A stretch of 8,258 nt of DNA. Source: SAR324 cluster bacterium. GTDB taxonomy: Bacteria; SAR324; NAC60-12. The stretch is taken from the NCBI GenBank assembly GCA_022448705.1, contig JAKUUF010000060.1, forward strand, positions 1 through 8,258, read 5' to 3'. Positions 1 through 6,942 of this stretch are shown here, piece by piece. The notes below the pieces were generated by a model that was not told the origin of the DNA, made no database searches, and was given only the letters and a program-made list of their open reading frames with translations. The first letter of the stretch is position 1, and each line of letters opens with the position of its first letter. Both the position numbers and the translations under genes were made by a program.

Positions 1-857
1 TTACAAAACTGGCTAAAGGACTTAAACGTCCGGAACAATTTTGCGGCATGCACTTTTTTAATCCGGTTCACAGAATGCCCCTTGTTGAAGTGATCCGTGG
101 TGAAAAAAGTTCTGGACCAACGATTGCTTCCACGGTTGCATTTACAGCTGCAATGTGAAAAAGTCGGATTGAGGTAATTGACTGTCCGGATTTTCTTGTA
201 AATAGAGTGTTGTTCCCTTATATTGCAGGATTTACAAGTTTGGTAAGTGCCGGAGTTGATTATGAGCACATTGATAAAGTTATGGAAAAATTCGGCTGGA
301 CAATGGGCCCAGCATGTCTGCTGGACGGTGTTGGCATTGACACAGCTTTCCATGCAAGCAGTGTGATGGCTGAAGGCTACCCTGACCGAATGAGCAGGGA
401 AGATCCTACAATTATATCTAAAATGTTTGAACAGAAATGGTTCGGCAAGAAAAACGAAAAAGGGTTTTATATTCATTCCAAGGACAAGAAAGGTAAACCT
501 AAAAAAGAGGTAAATCCGAAAACTGGAAATTATATTCGCGATTTGAACGCAAGCTCTGGAGATGATATAAGCGACGAAGATATTGTTGACAGGATGATGC
601 TTCCAATGTTGATGGAAAGTTCACGATGTTTGGAAGATAATATAGTTGAAACTCCCATGGAAGTTGATATGGGACTGATATACGGACTTGGGTTTCCACC
701 ATTCCGTGGAGGAATTTTCCGCTGGGCCGATTCTGCGGGGTTGGATGAATTAATAAAGAGATCCGAAAAGCTTAAGTCATTTGGAAAAATATATGAACCA
801 ACAGAGCAAATTAGGAAGATGGCTAAGGACGGCCAGTTATTCCATCCGATTCGATGA
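1..857 (+). pseudogene. fadB: fadB C-terminal part (fatty acid oxidation complex alpha subunit), 5'-truncated by the window and interrupted by an in-frame TGA
   Basis: FadB is the multifunctional alpha subunit of the cytoplasmic beta-oxidation complex, with enoyl-CoA hydratase and L-3-hydroxyacyl-CoA dehydrogenase activities. The frame opening at base 3 gives only the dehydrogenase half. GMHFFNPVHRMPLVEV at 45-92 holds the family's catalytic His (codon 51-53) and partner Glu. NRVLFPY, FGWTMGPACLLD and YGLGFPPFRGG follow, and the protein ends in LFHPIR, a normal FadB-type C-terminus. The hydratase domain and NAD-binding GxGxxG motif lie left of the window. A TGA at 156-158 replaces the Gly expected in the MGKTPIVV stretch of E. 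coli FadB, with matching sequence continuing in the same frame on both sides, so this is a substitution and not a frameshift. Nearby conserved residues also differ (CPDF where CPGF is usual). Either the gene is inactivated or this stretch contains sequence errors. The part after the stop has no convincing start of its own. fadA follows after 73 bp, the usual fadBA order. Confidence 0.87.
156..158 (+). other. In-frame TGA inside fadB
   Basis: The codon follows ATG at 153-155 and sits at a position that is Gly in E. coli FadB, so one base change from GGA would create it. TGA is used as the normal terminator of fadB (855-857), of fadA (2092-2094) and of the minus-strand gene ending at 7934. No other gene here has an internal TGA, so genome-wide recoding is not supported. 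Confidence 0.85.
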
Positions 858-930
858 CAAGTGATTAATTGTTTTCAGATTGAGATGCATAAATACAGGC
901 TAAAATGAAATAAAATATTAATGAGGTATT

Positions 931-2094
931 ATGCAAGAAGCTGTAATTATTGATGCTGTTCGTACACCAATGGGACGATCAAAAGGAGGTATGTTCAGGA
1001 ATGTCCGTGCTGAAAATCTGTCTGCAGCACTGATCATTGAATTGCTGGAACGATATCCTGAGCTTAATCCGGATGAAGTGGAAGACGTAATCTGGGGATG
1101 CGTAAACCAGACTAAAGAACAGGGGTTCAATATCGCCAGATTTGCTTCATTGTTAACACCTTTGCCGCATACTTGTTCGGCTCAGACCGTTAATCGTTTG
1201 TGCGGGTCATCGATGACTGCAGTTCACACAGCTGCCATGTCCATCATGTGCGGAGTGGGGGAAGTTTTTATCTGCGGAGGAGTTGAGCACATGGGTCATG
1301 TGCCGATGGATCATGGGCTGGATCCAAATCCAAGCACAAGCAAATTTTCAGCAAAGGCATCCGGAATGATGGGGTTAACTGCCGAAATGCTTTCAATTCT
1401 GCATAAAATTTCACGTCAGGATCAGGATGAATTTGCTCTACGCTCACATAATAATGCTTCACGTGCGACAATATCCAAACGATTTGAAAAGGAAATTGTG
1501 CCTATAGAGGGTCATGACGAAGAAGGCAGATTAAAGCTCTGCTCAGAAGATGAAGTTATCCGTCATGATGCAAATATGGAAGCGCTAGCTGCACTGCCTC
1601 CTGTTTTCAACCCGGCTTCAGGAACAATTACAGCTGGAAATTCTTCTGCAATTTCAGATGGTGCTTCGGCTGTTTTAATGATGTCTTCACAAAAGGCAAA
1701 AGACCTTGGCTTGAATCCCCTCGCAAAAGTCAAATCGATGGCCACTGCAGGTGTTGACCCTGCTATCATGGGATACGGACCTGTCCCTGCGGTCAGGAAG
1801 GCCCTGAAACGCTGCCAGCTTGAAATTGAAGATATTGATTTATTTGAGTTGAATGAGGCATTTGCTGCTCAGTCTTTGACTGTGCTTCGCGATCTGAAAA
1901 TTGGTGATCTGATTGAAGAAAAAGTCAATCCCAATGGCGGGGCAATTGCCCTTGGTCACCCACTTGGTTGTTCAGGTACCCGTATTCTTGGGACTCTGCT
2001 GCATGAGATGCGTGAGAAGGATGCTGAACTTGGTGTGGCTACAATGTGTATTGGGCTAGGGCAGGGAGTTGCTACTGTTGTGGAACGTACCTGA
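931..2094 (+). CDS. fadA: 3-ketoacyl-CoA thiolase (acetyl-CoA C-acyltransferase), beta subunit of the fatty acid oxidation complex
   Basis: This enzyme performs the last step of beta-oxidation, CoA-dependent cleavage of 3-ketoacyl-CoA to acetyl-CoA and a shortened acyl-CoA, and acts in a complex with FadB. The protein is 387 aa, the same length as E. coli FadA, and aligns with it end to end from memory. It begins with AVIIDAVRTPMGRSKGG. The nucleophile Cys91 lies in NRLCGSSM, followed by GGVEHMGHVPM, NEAFAAQ, His343 in GGAIALGHPLGCSGTR, and Cys373 in MCIGLGQGVATV. All three catalytic residues sit at the E. coli positions. The ATG at 931 is chosen because its N-terminus matches the family and a weak GAGG lies just upstream at 923-926. 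It is 73 bp downstream of fadB and probably co-transcribed. Unlike fadB, it shows no damage. It converges on pyruvate kinase with a 39 bp gap. Confidence 0.97.
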   Translation: MQEAVIIDAVRTPMGRSKGGMFRNVRAENLSAALIIELLERYPELNPDEVEDVIWGCVNQTKEQGFNIARFASLLTPLPHTCSAQTVNRLCGSSMTAVHTAAMSIMCGVGEVFICGGVEHMGHVPMDHGLDPNPSTSKFSAKASGMMGLTAEMLSILHKISRQDQDEFALRSHNNASRATISKRFEKEIVPIEGHDEEGRLKLCSEDEVIRHDANMEALAALPPVFNPASGTITAGNSSAISDGASAVLMMSSQKAKDLGLNPLAKVKSMATAGVDPAIMGYGPVPAVRKALKRCQLEIEDIDLFELNEAFAAQSLTVLRDLKIGDLIEEKVNPNGGAIALGHPLGCSGTRILGTLLHEMREKDAELGVATMCIGLGQGVATVVERT

Positions 2095-2133
2095 GGAAAA
2101 ACGAATACACGTCAAAGTCATTCAAAAGAGCGC

Positions 2134-3549
2134 TTAAGGCAGGTGACGTATTTGAATCGCGTCAATCTTTCCTGAACCTGCAAGTACATCTGAAATTACC
2201 ACAACTTTTTCACCAGCTTGAAATCCTTCCCTTTCCTTAAGCACTTTGAATGCGTTTTGAAGAGTTTTCTCAGGTTCCTGACTGAAGGAAATCCGGAAAG
2301 ATCTAATCCCACGGCCCAGCATCATAGTTCTTCTGGCCTGGCTTACATTCGTGAAAGCATAAATATCACTGTAAACTGGGCGGCAATTACAAACCATTTC
2401 AGCCATTATCCCACGCCTGGTGATAACAACTATGCAGCGTGCACCAAGTGATTGCGCGAGATCCACTGCAGCAAGTGAAAACTTTTGTTTATCATTGTCT
2501 GTGTTAAGATTATCAACAAAACGCAATCCTGGCTGATTTTCAACGTTTTGAGCAATATTGACCAGTTGGTCGATACAACGCAATGGATACTTTCCTACAG
2601 TAGTTTCACCAGACAACATCACAGCATCTACTTCTTCATAAATAGCATTTGCCACATCAGTCACTTCAGCACGCGTAGGAAGAGGGTTTTTAATCATTGA
2701 TTCAAGTAAATGCGTGGCAATAATTACTCTTTTTCCCTGTTCTGAACATGACCTGACGATTTTACGCTGAACAGTTGGCACAGAATGAATTGGTATTTCG
2801 ATTCCTAAATCTCCACGGGCAACCATAATACCATCTACTTCTGAAATGATTTTTTCAATATTGGTAACTCCTTCCTGATCCTCAATTTTCGCTATGATCT
2901 TGATTTTACCAACTTTGTCTCCAAGTAACTCTTTTAACTGTAAAACATCAGCAGGTTCCCTAACAAAAGAAAGCGCGATGAAATCAACATCATGTTTGAT
3001 TCCAAATAATATGTCACGACGGTCTTTCTGGGTAATGGCCGGTAGATTAACACGAACACCCGGCAGATTTACATGGCTTTTACTCTTGAGTACACCGCCA
3101 TCCAGAACTCGACATCGCATGATCCGTTCCTGTTTTTCTAATACTTCAAGATTTATCAGACCGTTGTCAACAGTAATTTTGTCTCCTGCATGTACTGAAC
3201 TGATCAGGTCGTCATAGTCTATATGTATTGATGTTTCCTCAACTTCACTCGCTCCGCGAATCATTATCGAAATCACAGAACCTTTTTTCAGATCCAAATT
3301 AGACGACAGATGGCCTGTACGTATTTCCGGCCCCTGTGTGTCAAGCAGAATCGCGATAGGGAATTTAACTTTGCGGTTTAATGTTTTGATGTGCTTGATT
3401 ACCCGAAAATGCCAGTCCTGATCACCATGTGACATGTTCAATCGAACGATATTCATTCCTGCACCAGCCATACGCTGTATCATTTCAAATGATGCAGTCT
3501 CAGGCCCGATTGTACATATTATTTTTGTTTTTATACGTGTGTTGTCCAT
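2134..3549 (-). CDS. pyk: Pyruvate kinase
   Basis: Transfers phosphate from phosphoenolpyruvate to ADP, giving pyruvate and ATP, in the cytoplasm at the end of glycolysis. The 471 aa length is normal. The N-terminus KTKIICTIGPET is followed by RLNMSHGD (Arg36, Asn38, Ser40), then DTQGPEIRTG at 70-79 entering the B domain, and IIAKIEDQEG (Lys221, Glu223). ARGDLGIEIP contains metal-binding Asp247, and IATHLLESM contains Thr279. PTRAEVTDVANA and MLSGETTVGKYP follow. The C-terminal regulatory domain spans about 345-471. Two positions vary from the common pattern: Gln72 where Lys is usual (DTKGPEIRTG), and His280 where Gln is usual (ATQMLESM). Glu75 matches the Glu found in potassium-dependent enzymes (Glu117 of rabbit muscle kinase), so potassium dependence is predicted. 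The start at 3549 fits the family; no Shine-Dalgarno sequence is evident. It is transcribed divergently from mtnA. Confidence 0.96.
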   Translation of the reverse strand: MDNTRIKTKIICTIGPETASFEMIQRMAGAGMNIVRLNMSHGDQDWHFRVIKHIKTLNRKVKFPIAILLDTQGPEIRTGHLSSNLDLKKGSVISIMIRGASEVEETSIHIDYDDLISSVHAGDKITVDNGLINLEVLEKQERIMRCRVLDGGVLKSKSHVNLPGVRVNLPAITQKDRRDILFGIKHDVDFIALSFVREPADVLQLKELLGDKVGKIKIIAKIEDQEGVTNIEKIISEVDGIMVARGDLGIEIPIHSVPTVQRKIVRSCSEQGKRVIIATHLLESMIKNPLPTRAEVTDVANAIYEEVDAVMLSGETTVGKYPLRCIDQLVNIAQNVENQPGLRFVDNLNTDNDKQKFSLAAVDLAQSLGARCIVVITRRGIMAEMVCNCRPVYSDIYAFTNVSQARRTMMLGRGIRSFRISFSQEPEKTLQNAFKVLKEREGFQAGEKVVVISDVLAGSGKIDAIQIRHLP

Positions 3550-3828
3550 CGAAAATACAAAGAAAAAGACTGCTTAGGCAATTAGAACAGCTTTAATTTG
3601 TTTGAACTCTCAAATAAAATGCCGTTCAAGATTGAATTGTAAATGTAATATTTTGTTGAAAATACAACAAGCTAAACAAATAGTTAGCATAGTTCGAGTA
3701 AGCTTCGAGATTAAATCGCTGGGGCTGTTATTTTAATGTTTTTGAATTGAGCAATACAATTGGTTGTGATGTGATATTCTGCAGAGAAAACTCTTCAAAA
3801 ATTTATATTATTAATTTTTTAAACTGCT
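3550..3828. other. AT-rich divergent intergenic region between pyk and mtnA
   Basis: These 279 bp separate two divergent start codons and must hold the signals for pyk (minus) and the mtnA unit (plus). No ORF with recognisable protein sequence and no SAM-riboswitch-like structure was seen. No sigma-70 promoter with both boxes and good spacing could be picked by eye. The best single box is TCTAAT on the minus strand (3586-3581), about 32 bp upstream of pyk, without a matching -35 box. A hexamer TTCGAG occurs twice, at 3693-3698 and 3704-3709, exactly 11 bp apart. Confidence 0.6.
3653..3670. repeat. Small inverted repeat in the pyk/mtnA divergent region
   Basis: TTGTTG and CAACAA are perfect 6 bp inverted arms around a 6 bp centre, AAAATA. 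The position between divergent promoters and the 18 bp size suit a dimeric repressor operator. A short arm in an AT-rich region could also arise by chance, and no regulator is encoded in the window. Confidence 0.3.
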
Positions 3829-4872
3829 ATGTCACAACTCCCTCAGACCATTCGCTGGAACTCCGGAGAATTATACTTCCTTGATCAAACACTGCTGCCT
3901 CACAAAGTGGTGGAAGAAAAGCAGGAAACTGTGGAACAAGTCTGGGATTCTATTAGGCAGCTCAAAGTAAGAGGGGCTCCTGCAATCGGAGTAGCAGGAG
4001 CATACGGTTTACTTTTGGCAATTCAGGATAAAACAGGGCTGCATAAAAATAGATTTAATGAGCTAATTAAAGCTAAAGCAGAATATCTGGACAGTGCCCG
4101 GCCAACAGCTGTCAATTTAAAATGGGCACTGGACCGAATGCTGGAATGCGCAAAATCATTTTCTGGTGACGATTCAAAAGAATTATTCAAATACCTGGAG
4201 GATGAAGCAATTCGCATTCATAATGAGGATGAAAAGCTTTGCCTGGACATTGGTAAATACGGTGTTTCACTGATTAAAAAAGACATGGGTGTAATGACAC
4301 ACTGTAATGCAGGTGCTCTGGCAACTACAGGGATTGGTACCGCAACTGCTCCAATGTATTTGGCACACCGTAAAAAGATTAGCTTTCGAGTGTACTCCAG
4401 TGAAACACGCCCGCTGCTTCAGGGAGCACGTTTGACAAGCTGGGAACTTCAACAGTCCGGACTGGACGTTACACTTCTAACAGACAATATGGCTGCTCAT
4501 ATCATGTCACAGGGACTGATTGATTTGGTTATAACAGGGACCGATCGCGTGGCTGCTAACGGGGATGTGGCCAATAAGATCGGTACTCATGGATTAGCCA
4601 TCATGGCCAGACATTTTGAAATTCCCTTTTACGTGGCTTGTCCATACTCCACGATTGATTTTAAAACAAAGCAAGGCAACGATATTTTGATTGAGCAAAG
4701 GGAAACAGAAGAAGTAACAAATTTTGGATTGCAGAGAACAGCTCCTGAAAATATGAAAGCCCAAAATCCTGCTTTTGATGTAACTCCGAATGATTTAGTA
4801 ACTGGCCTGATTACGGACAAAGGAATTATAGGCCCTCCATATAAAGAAAATCTGCAGAATAAGTATCTTTAG
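3829..4872 (+). CDS. mtnA: S-methyl-5-thioribose-1-phosphate isomerase
   Basis: Interconverts the aldose 5-methylthioribose-1-phosphate and the ketose 5-methylthioribulose-1-phosphate in methionine salvage. Known family members in DHAP-shunt organisms also use 5-deoxyribose-1-phosphate. The 347 aa length is typical. Family blocks are present in order: VRGAPAIGVAGAYG (48-61), HCNAGALATTGIGTA with catalytic Cys159, SSETRPLLQGARLT (190-203), LLTDNMAAH, and GTDRVAANGDVANKIGT with catalytic Asp239. NPAFDVTP lies near the end. Cys159 and Asp239 correspond to Cys160 and Asp240 of the B. subtilis enzyme. The eIF2B-like regulatory subunits share this fold, but the CNAG and DRVAANGD blocks favour the isomerase. 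The ATG at 3829 has no evident Shine-Dalgarno sequence. The next gene starts 18 bp after the stop, so this is probably the first gene of a three-gene operon. No other methionine-salvage gene (mtnK, mtnB, mtnC, mtnD or mtnP) lies in the window. Confidence 0.95.
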   Translation: MSQLPQTIRWNSGELYFLDQTLLPHKVVEEKQETVEQVWDSIRQLKVRGAPAIGVAGAYGLLLAIQDKTGLHKNRFNELIKAKAEYLDSARPTAVNLKWALDRMLECAKSFSGDDSKELFKYLEDEAIRIHNEDEKLCLDIGKYGVSLIKKDMGVMTHCNAGALATTGIGTATAPMYLAHRKKISFRVYSSETRPLLQGARLTSWELQQSGLDVTLLTDNMAAHIMSQGLIDLVITGTDRVAANGDVANKIGTHGLAIMARHFEIPFYVACPYSTIDFKTKQGNDILIEQRETEEVTNFGLQRTAPENMKAQNPAFDVTPNDLVTGLITDKGIIGPPYKENLQNKYL

Positions 4873-4890
4873 TTCATATAACCTACTTTG

Positions 4891-6912
4891 ATGAAAAACC
4901 TTTGGGATCAAAAAACAGCTTCAAGGCTTGAAAAAAACCCTCTCCAACTGCGTGTTTTTTCTTCACAACTGCTTGGACTTGATTCAGACCTGGTGCTTCA
5001 CGGTGGCGGCAATACTTCAGTAAAGCTCCGTGAAACAAACATATTTGGAGAAGAAGAAGATATCCTGTACGTTAAAGGGAGCGGCAGGAATTTAGCCACA
5101 ATTGATATAGAAGGCTTCACTCCGCTTCGTATGACACATATGAACAAGCTCGCTGAGCTTGCGCATATCAGCGACACGATGATGGTACGTGAACAGCAGC
5201 TTGCCATGACAAATCCGGATGCCCCGAGCCCCTCTGTAGAAGCTCTTCTTCACTCTATTATTCCATTTAGCTGGATTGACCACACCCATGCTGATGCTGT
5301 TGTCACTTTAACAAATACACCAAAAGGGGATAAATTAGTTCAGGATGTTTACGGTGACAGTATGCTTATCATTCCATATGTAATGCCGGGTTTCAAACTG
5401 GCTCGCAAGGTTTATGAAATTACGCAGAAGGTGGACTGGCAACAATACGAAGGAATGATTCTGCTGAATCATGGCATAATTTCATTTGGGGCAGAAGCAC
5501 ATGAGAGTTATGAAAGAATGATCAATGCAGTTACGCTGGCAGAAAAGTTTCTGAAAAAATATTCTTCCATGCAAAAAAATAATATTAAGAAAAAAGCACC
5601 AGCATTAAATCAGGAAACCTTAAGTACACTTGCGCGTATCAGAAAAAAGGTATCCATCATCCGAGGGGCCGCTTCACTTGCGAGGTTAAATAACAGCCCG
5701 GAAGCACAATTTTTTTCCAGTTTGCCGAATGTAAAAAATATTTCGACTCGCGGTCCTATTACCTCGGATCATCTGATCCGTACCAAACCTGCTCCGGTGT
5801 ATCTTAACCAGAAAAATGTTGAGAAAAGCATTGAAGACTTTGCTTCCAAATATGAGGCTTATTTTGATCGACACACAAACAGAAAACAAACCCGCCTGGA
5901 CAGCGCACCACGTTGGGGTGTCTGGCCTGAACAGGGTATTGTATCTTTCGGACGAAACCCGGATGAAACTGAAATAATTTCAGACATTGCCATGCATACT
6001 GCTAAAGCAATTCAACGGGCGGAAAATATTAATTCCGTAAATTACCGTGGCTGGAAACCTATTTCTGAAGATCATATATTTGAGGCAGAGTATTGGGAAT
6101 TACAACAGGCAAAATTAAAAACAGAATTTCAGCCTCCGGAATTTGAGGGAAAAATTGCTGTCGTTACAGGAGCTGCCAGCGGAATCGGACTTGCTTGTGC
6201 TGAACATTTTAGTCAATTAGGAGCGGCAGTAGCCGGGCTGGATATAAATCCGGAAATAAATAACATCCTTTCGGAACATACTAACTCCGGCAGCACACAC
6301 ATATTGGGTATTCAATGTGATGTTACGGAAAAACATGCTGTTGCAAAGGCAGTGGCAAAAACTGTACAATGTTTTGGCGGCATAGACATTCTTGTTTTGA
6401 ATGCCGGAACTTTTCCCGCAGGACAGACCATCGAAGAAATCGAAGATGAAACCTGGAACAAAAGCCTGAAGACAAATTTAACCGCACCTCAGCAGTTATT
6501 GCAGTCATGTGTGCCGTTTTTGAAGGAAGGTATTGATCCGTCAGTTGTTTTTATTGCCTCAAGGAATGTTCCCGCACCTGGACCGGGTGCGTCTGCTTAC
6601 TCAGTTCCTAAAGCAGGACAGACTCAATTGGCAAGGATTGCGGCTCTTGAATTGGGCAAATATGGTATTAGAGTAAATATTATTCATCCTGACTGTGTTT
6701 ATGATACAGGTCTCTGGACTTCAAAAGCGCTTGAAAGATCTGCAAGGCGTTACGGATTAACCGTAGAAGAATATAAAAGCAGGAATATTCTGAAAACTGA
6801 TGTTAAAACAATTGAAGTGGCGCGGATGGTCTGTGCAATGGCAGGCTCAGTCTTCGCGAAAACCACAGGCGCGCAAATTCCAATTGACGGGGGCAATGAA
6901 CGTGTCATTTAA
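4891..6912 (+). CDS. Bifunctional class II (zinc) sugar-phosphate aldolase / short-chain dehydrogenase fusion
   Basis: This is a two-enzyme fusion of 673 aa, numbered from the ATG at 4891. The frame also allows a TTG one codon earlier, but ATG is the better start. Residues about 15-225 form a class II aldolase/adducin domain: LHGGGNTSVK, VKGSGRNLATI, and probable zinc ligands Glu117 (SVEALLH), His131 and His133 (DHTHAD) and His194 (LLNHGI). About 225-415 is a family-type linker. About 420-673 is a short-chain dehydrogenase with TGAASGIG at 426-433, Asp451 after the second strand (suggesting NAD rather than NADP), LNAG, and Asn529, Ser557, Tyr570 and Lys574. The same architecture occurs in RhaEW-type rhamnulose-1-phosphate aldolase/lactaldehyde dehydrogenases. 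Rhamnulose or fuculose phosphate is therefore one possible substrate. Placement 18 bp after mtnA and 30 bp before an lsrF homologue instead suggests 5-methylthioribulose- or 5-deoxyribulose-1-phosphate. The substrate is not readable from the sequence. Confidence 0.9.
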   Translation: MKNLWDQKTASRLEKNPLQLRVFSSQLLGLDSDLVLHGGGNTSVKLRETNIFGEEEDILYVKGSGRNLATIDIEGFTPLRMTHMNKLAELAHISDTMMVREQQLAMTNPDAPSPSVEALLHSIIPFSWIDHTHADAVVTLTNTPKGDKLVQDVYGDSMLIIPYVMPGFKLARKVYEITQKVDWQQYEGMILLNHGIISFGAEAHESYERMINAVTLAEKFLKKYSSMQKNNIKKKAPALNQETLSTLARIRKKVSIIRGAASLARLNNSPEAQFFSSLPNVKNISTRGPITSDHLIRTKPAPVYLNQKNVEKSIEDFASKYEAYFDRHTNRKQTRLDSAPRWGVWPEQGIVSFGRNPDETEIISDIAMHTAKAIQRAENINSVNYRGWKPISEDHIFEAEYWELQQAKLKTEFQPPEFEGKIAVVTGAASGIGLACAEHFSQLGAAVAGLDINPEINNILSEHTNSGSTHILGIQCDVTEKHAVAKAVAKTVQCFGGIDILVLNAGTFPAGQTIEEIEDETWNKSLKTNLTAPQQLLQSCVPFLKEGIDPSVVFIASRNVPAPGPGASAYSVPKAGQTQLARIAALELGKYGIRVNIIHPDCVYDTGLWTSKALERSARRYGLTVEEYKSRNILKTDVKTIEVARMVCAMAGSVFAKTTGAQIPIDGGNERVI

Positions 6913-6942
6913 AACTCTTACATTAAAATATACAATACACAA

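Noticed and set aside
156..158. TGA read as glycine (the alternative code of SR1/Gracilibacteria) because it falls at a Gly position
   Set aside because: fadB, fadA and the gene at the right edge all end at TGA exactly where family C-termini are expected, and no other gene has an internal TGA.
156..158. TGA read as selenocysteine
   Set aside because: The family position is Gly and not Cys or a redox site, and no recoding hairpin was recognised just downstream.
207..857. Separate 216 aa protein starting at TTG 207
   Set aside because: It is the in-frame continuation of FadB, starts inside the conserved NRVLFPY block, and has no ribosome binding site.
880..906. Promoter for fadA in the fadB-fadA gap (TTGAGA at 880-885, TAAAAT at 901-906)
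   Set aside because: The 15 bp spacing is short, and AT-rich gaps readily produce such boxes.
2894..3217. 107 aa plus-strand ORF and similar short ORFs opposite or within the large genes
   Set aside because: They lie wholly within well-identified coding sequences in other frames and show no recognisable protein features.
3550..3828. SAM riboswitch upstream of mtnA
   Set aside because: No conserved SAM-I-like core or paired stems, and no terminator hairpin before the start codon.
4888..4890. TTG start for the aldolase/dehydrogenase gene
   Set aside because: An ATG follows immediately at 4891 and is the more usual start; the extra residue adds nothing.
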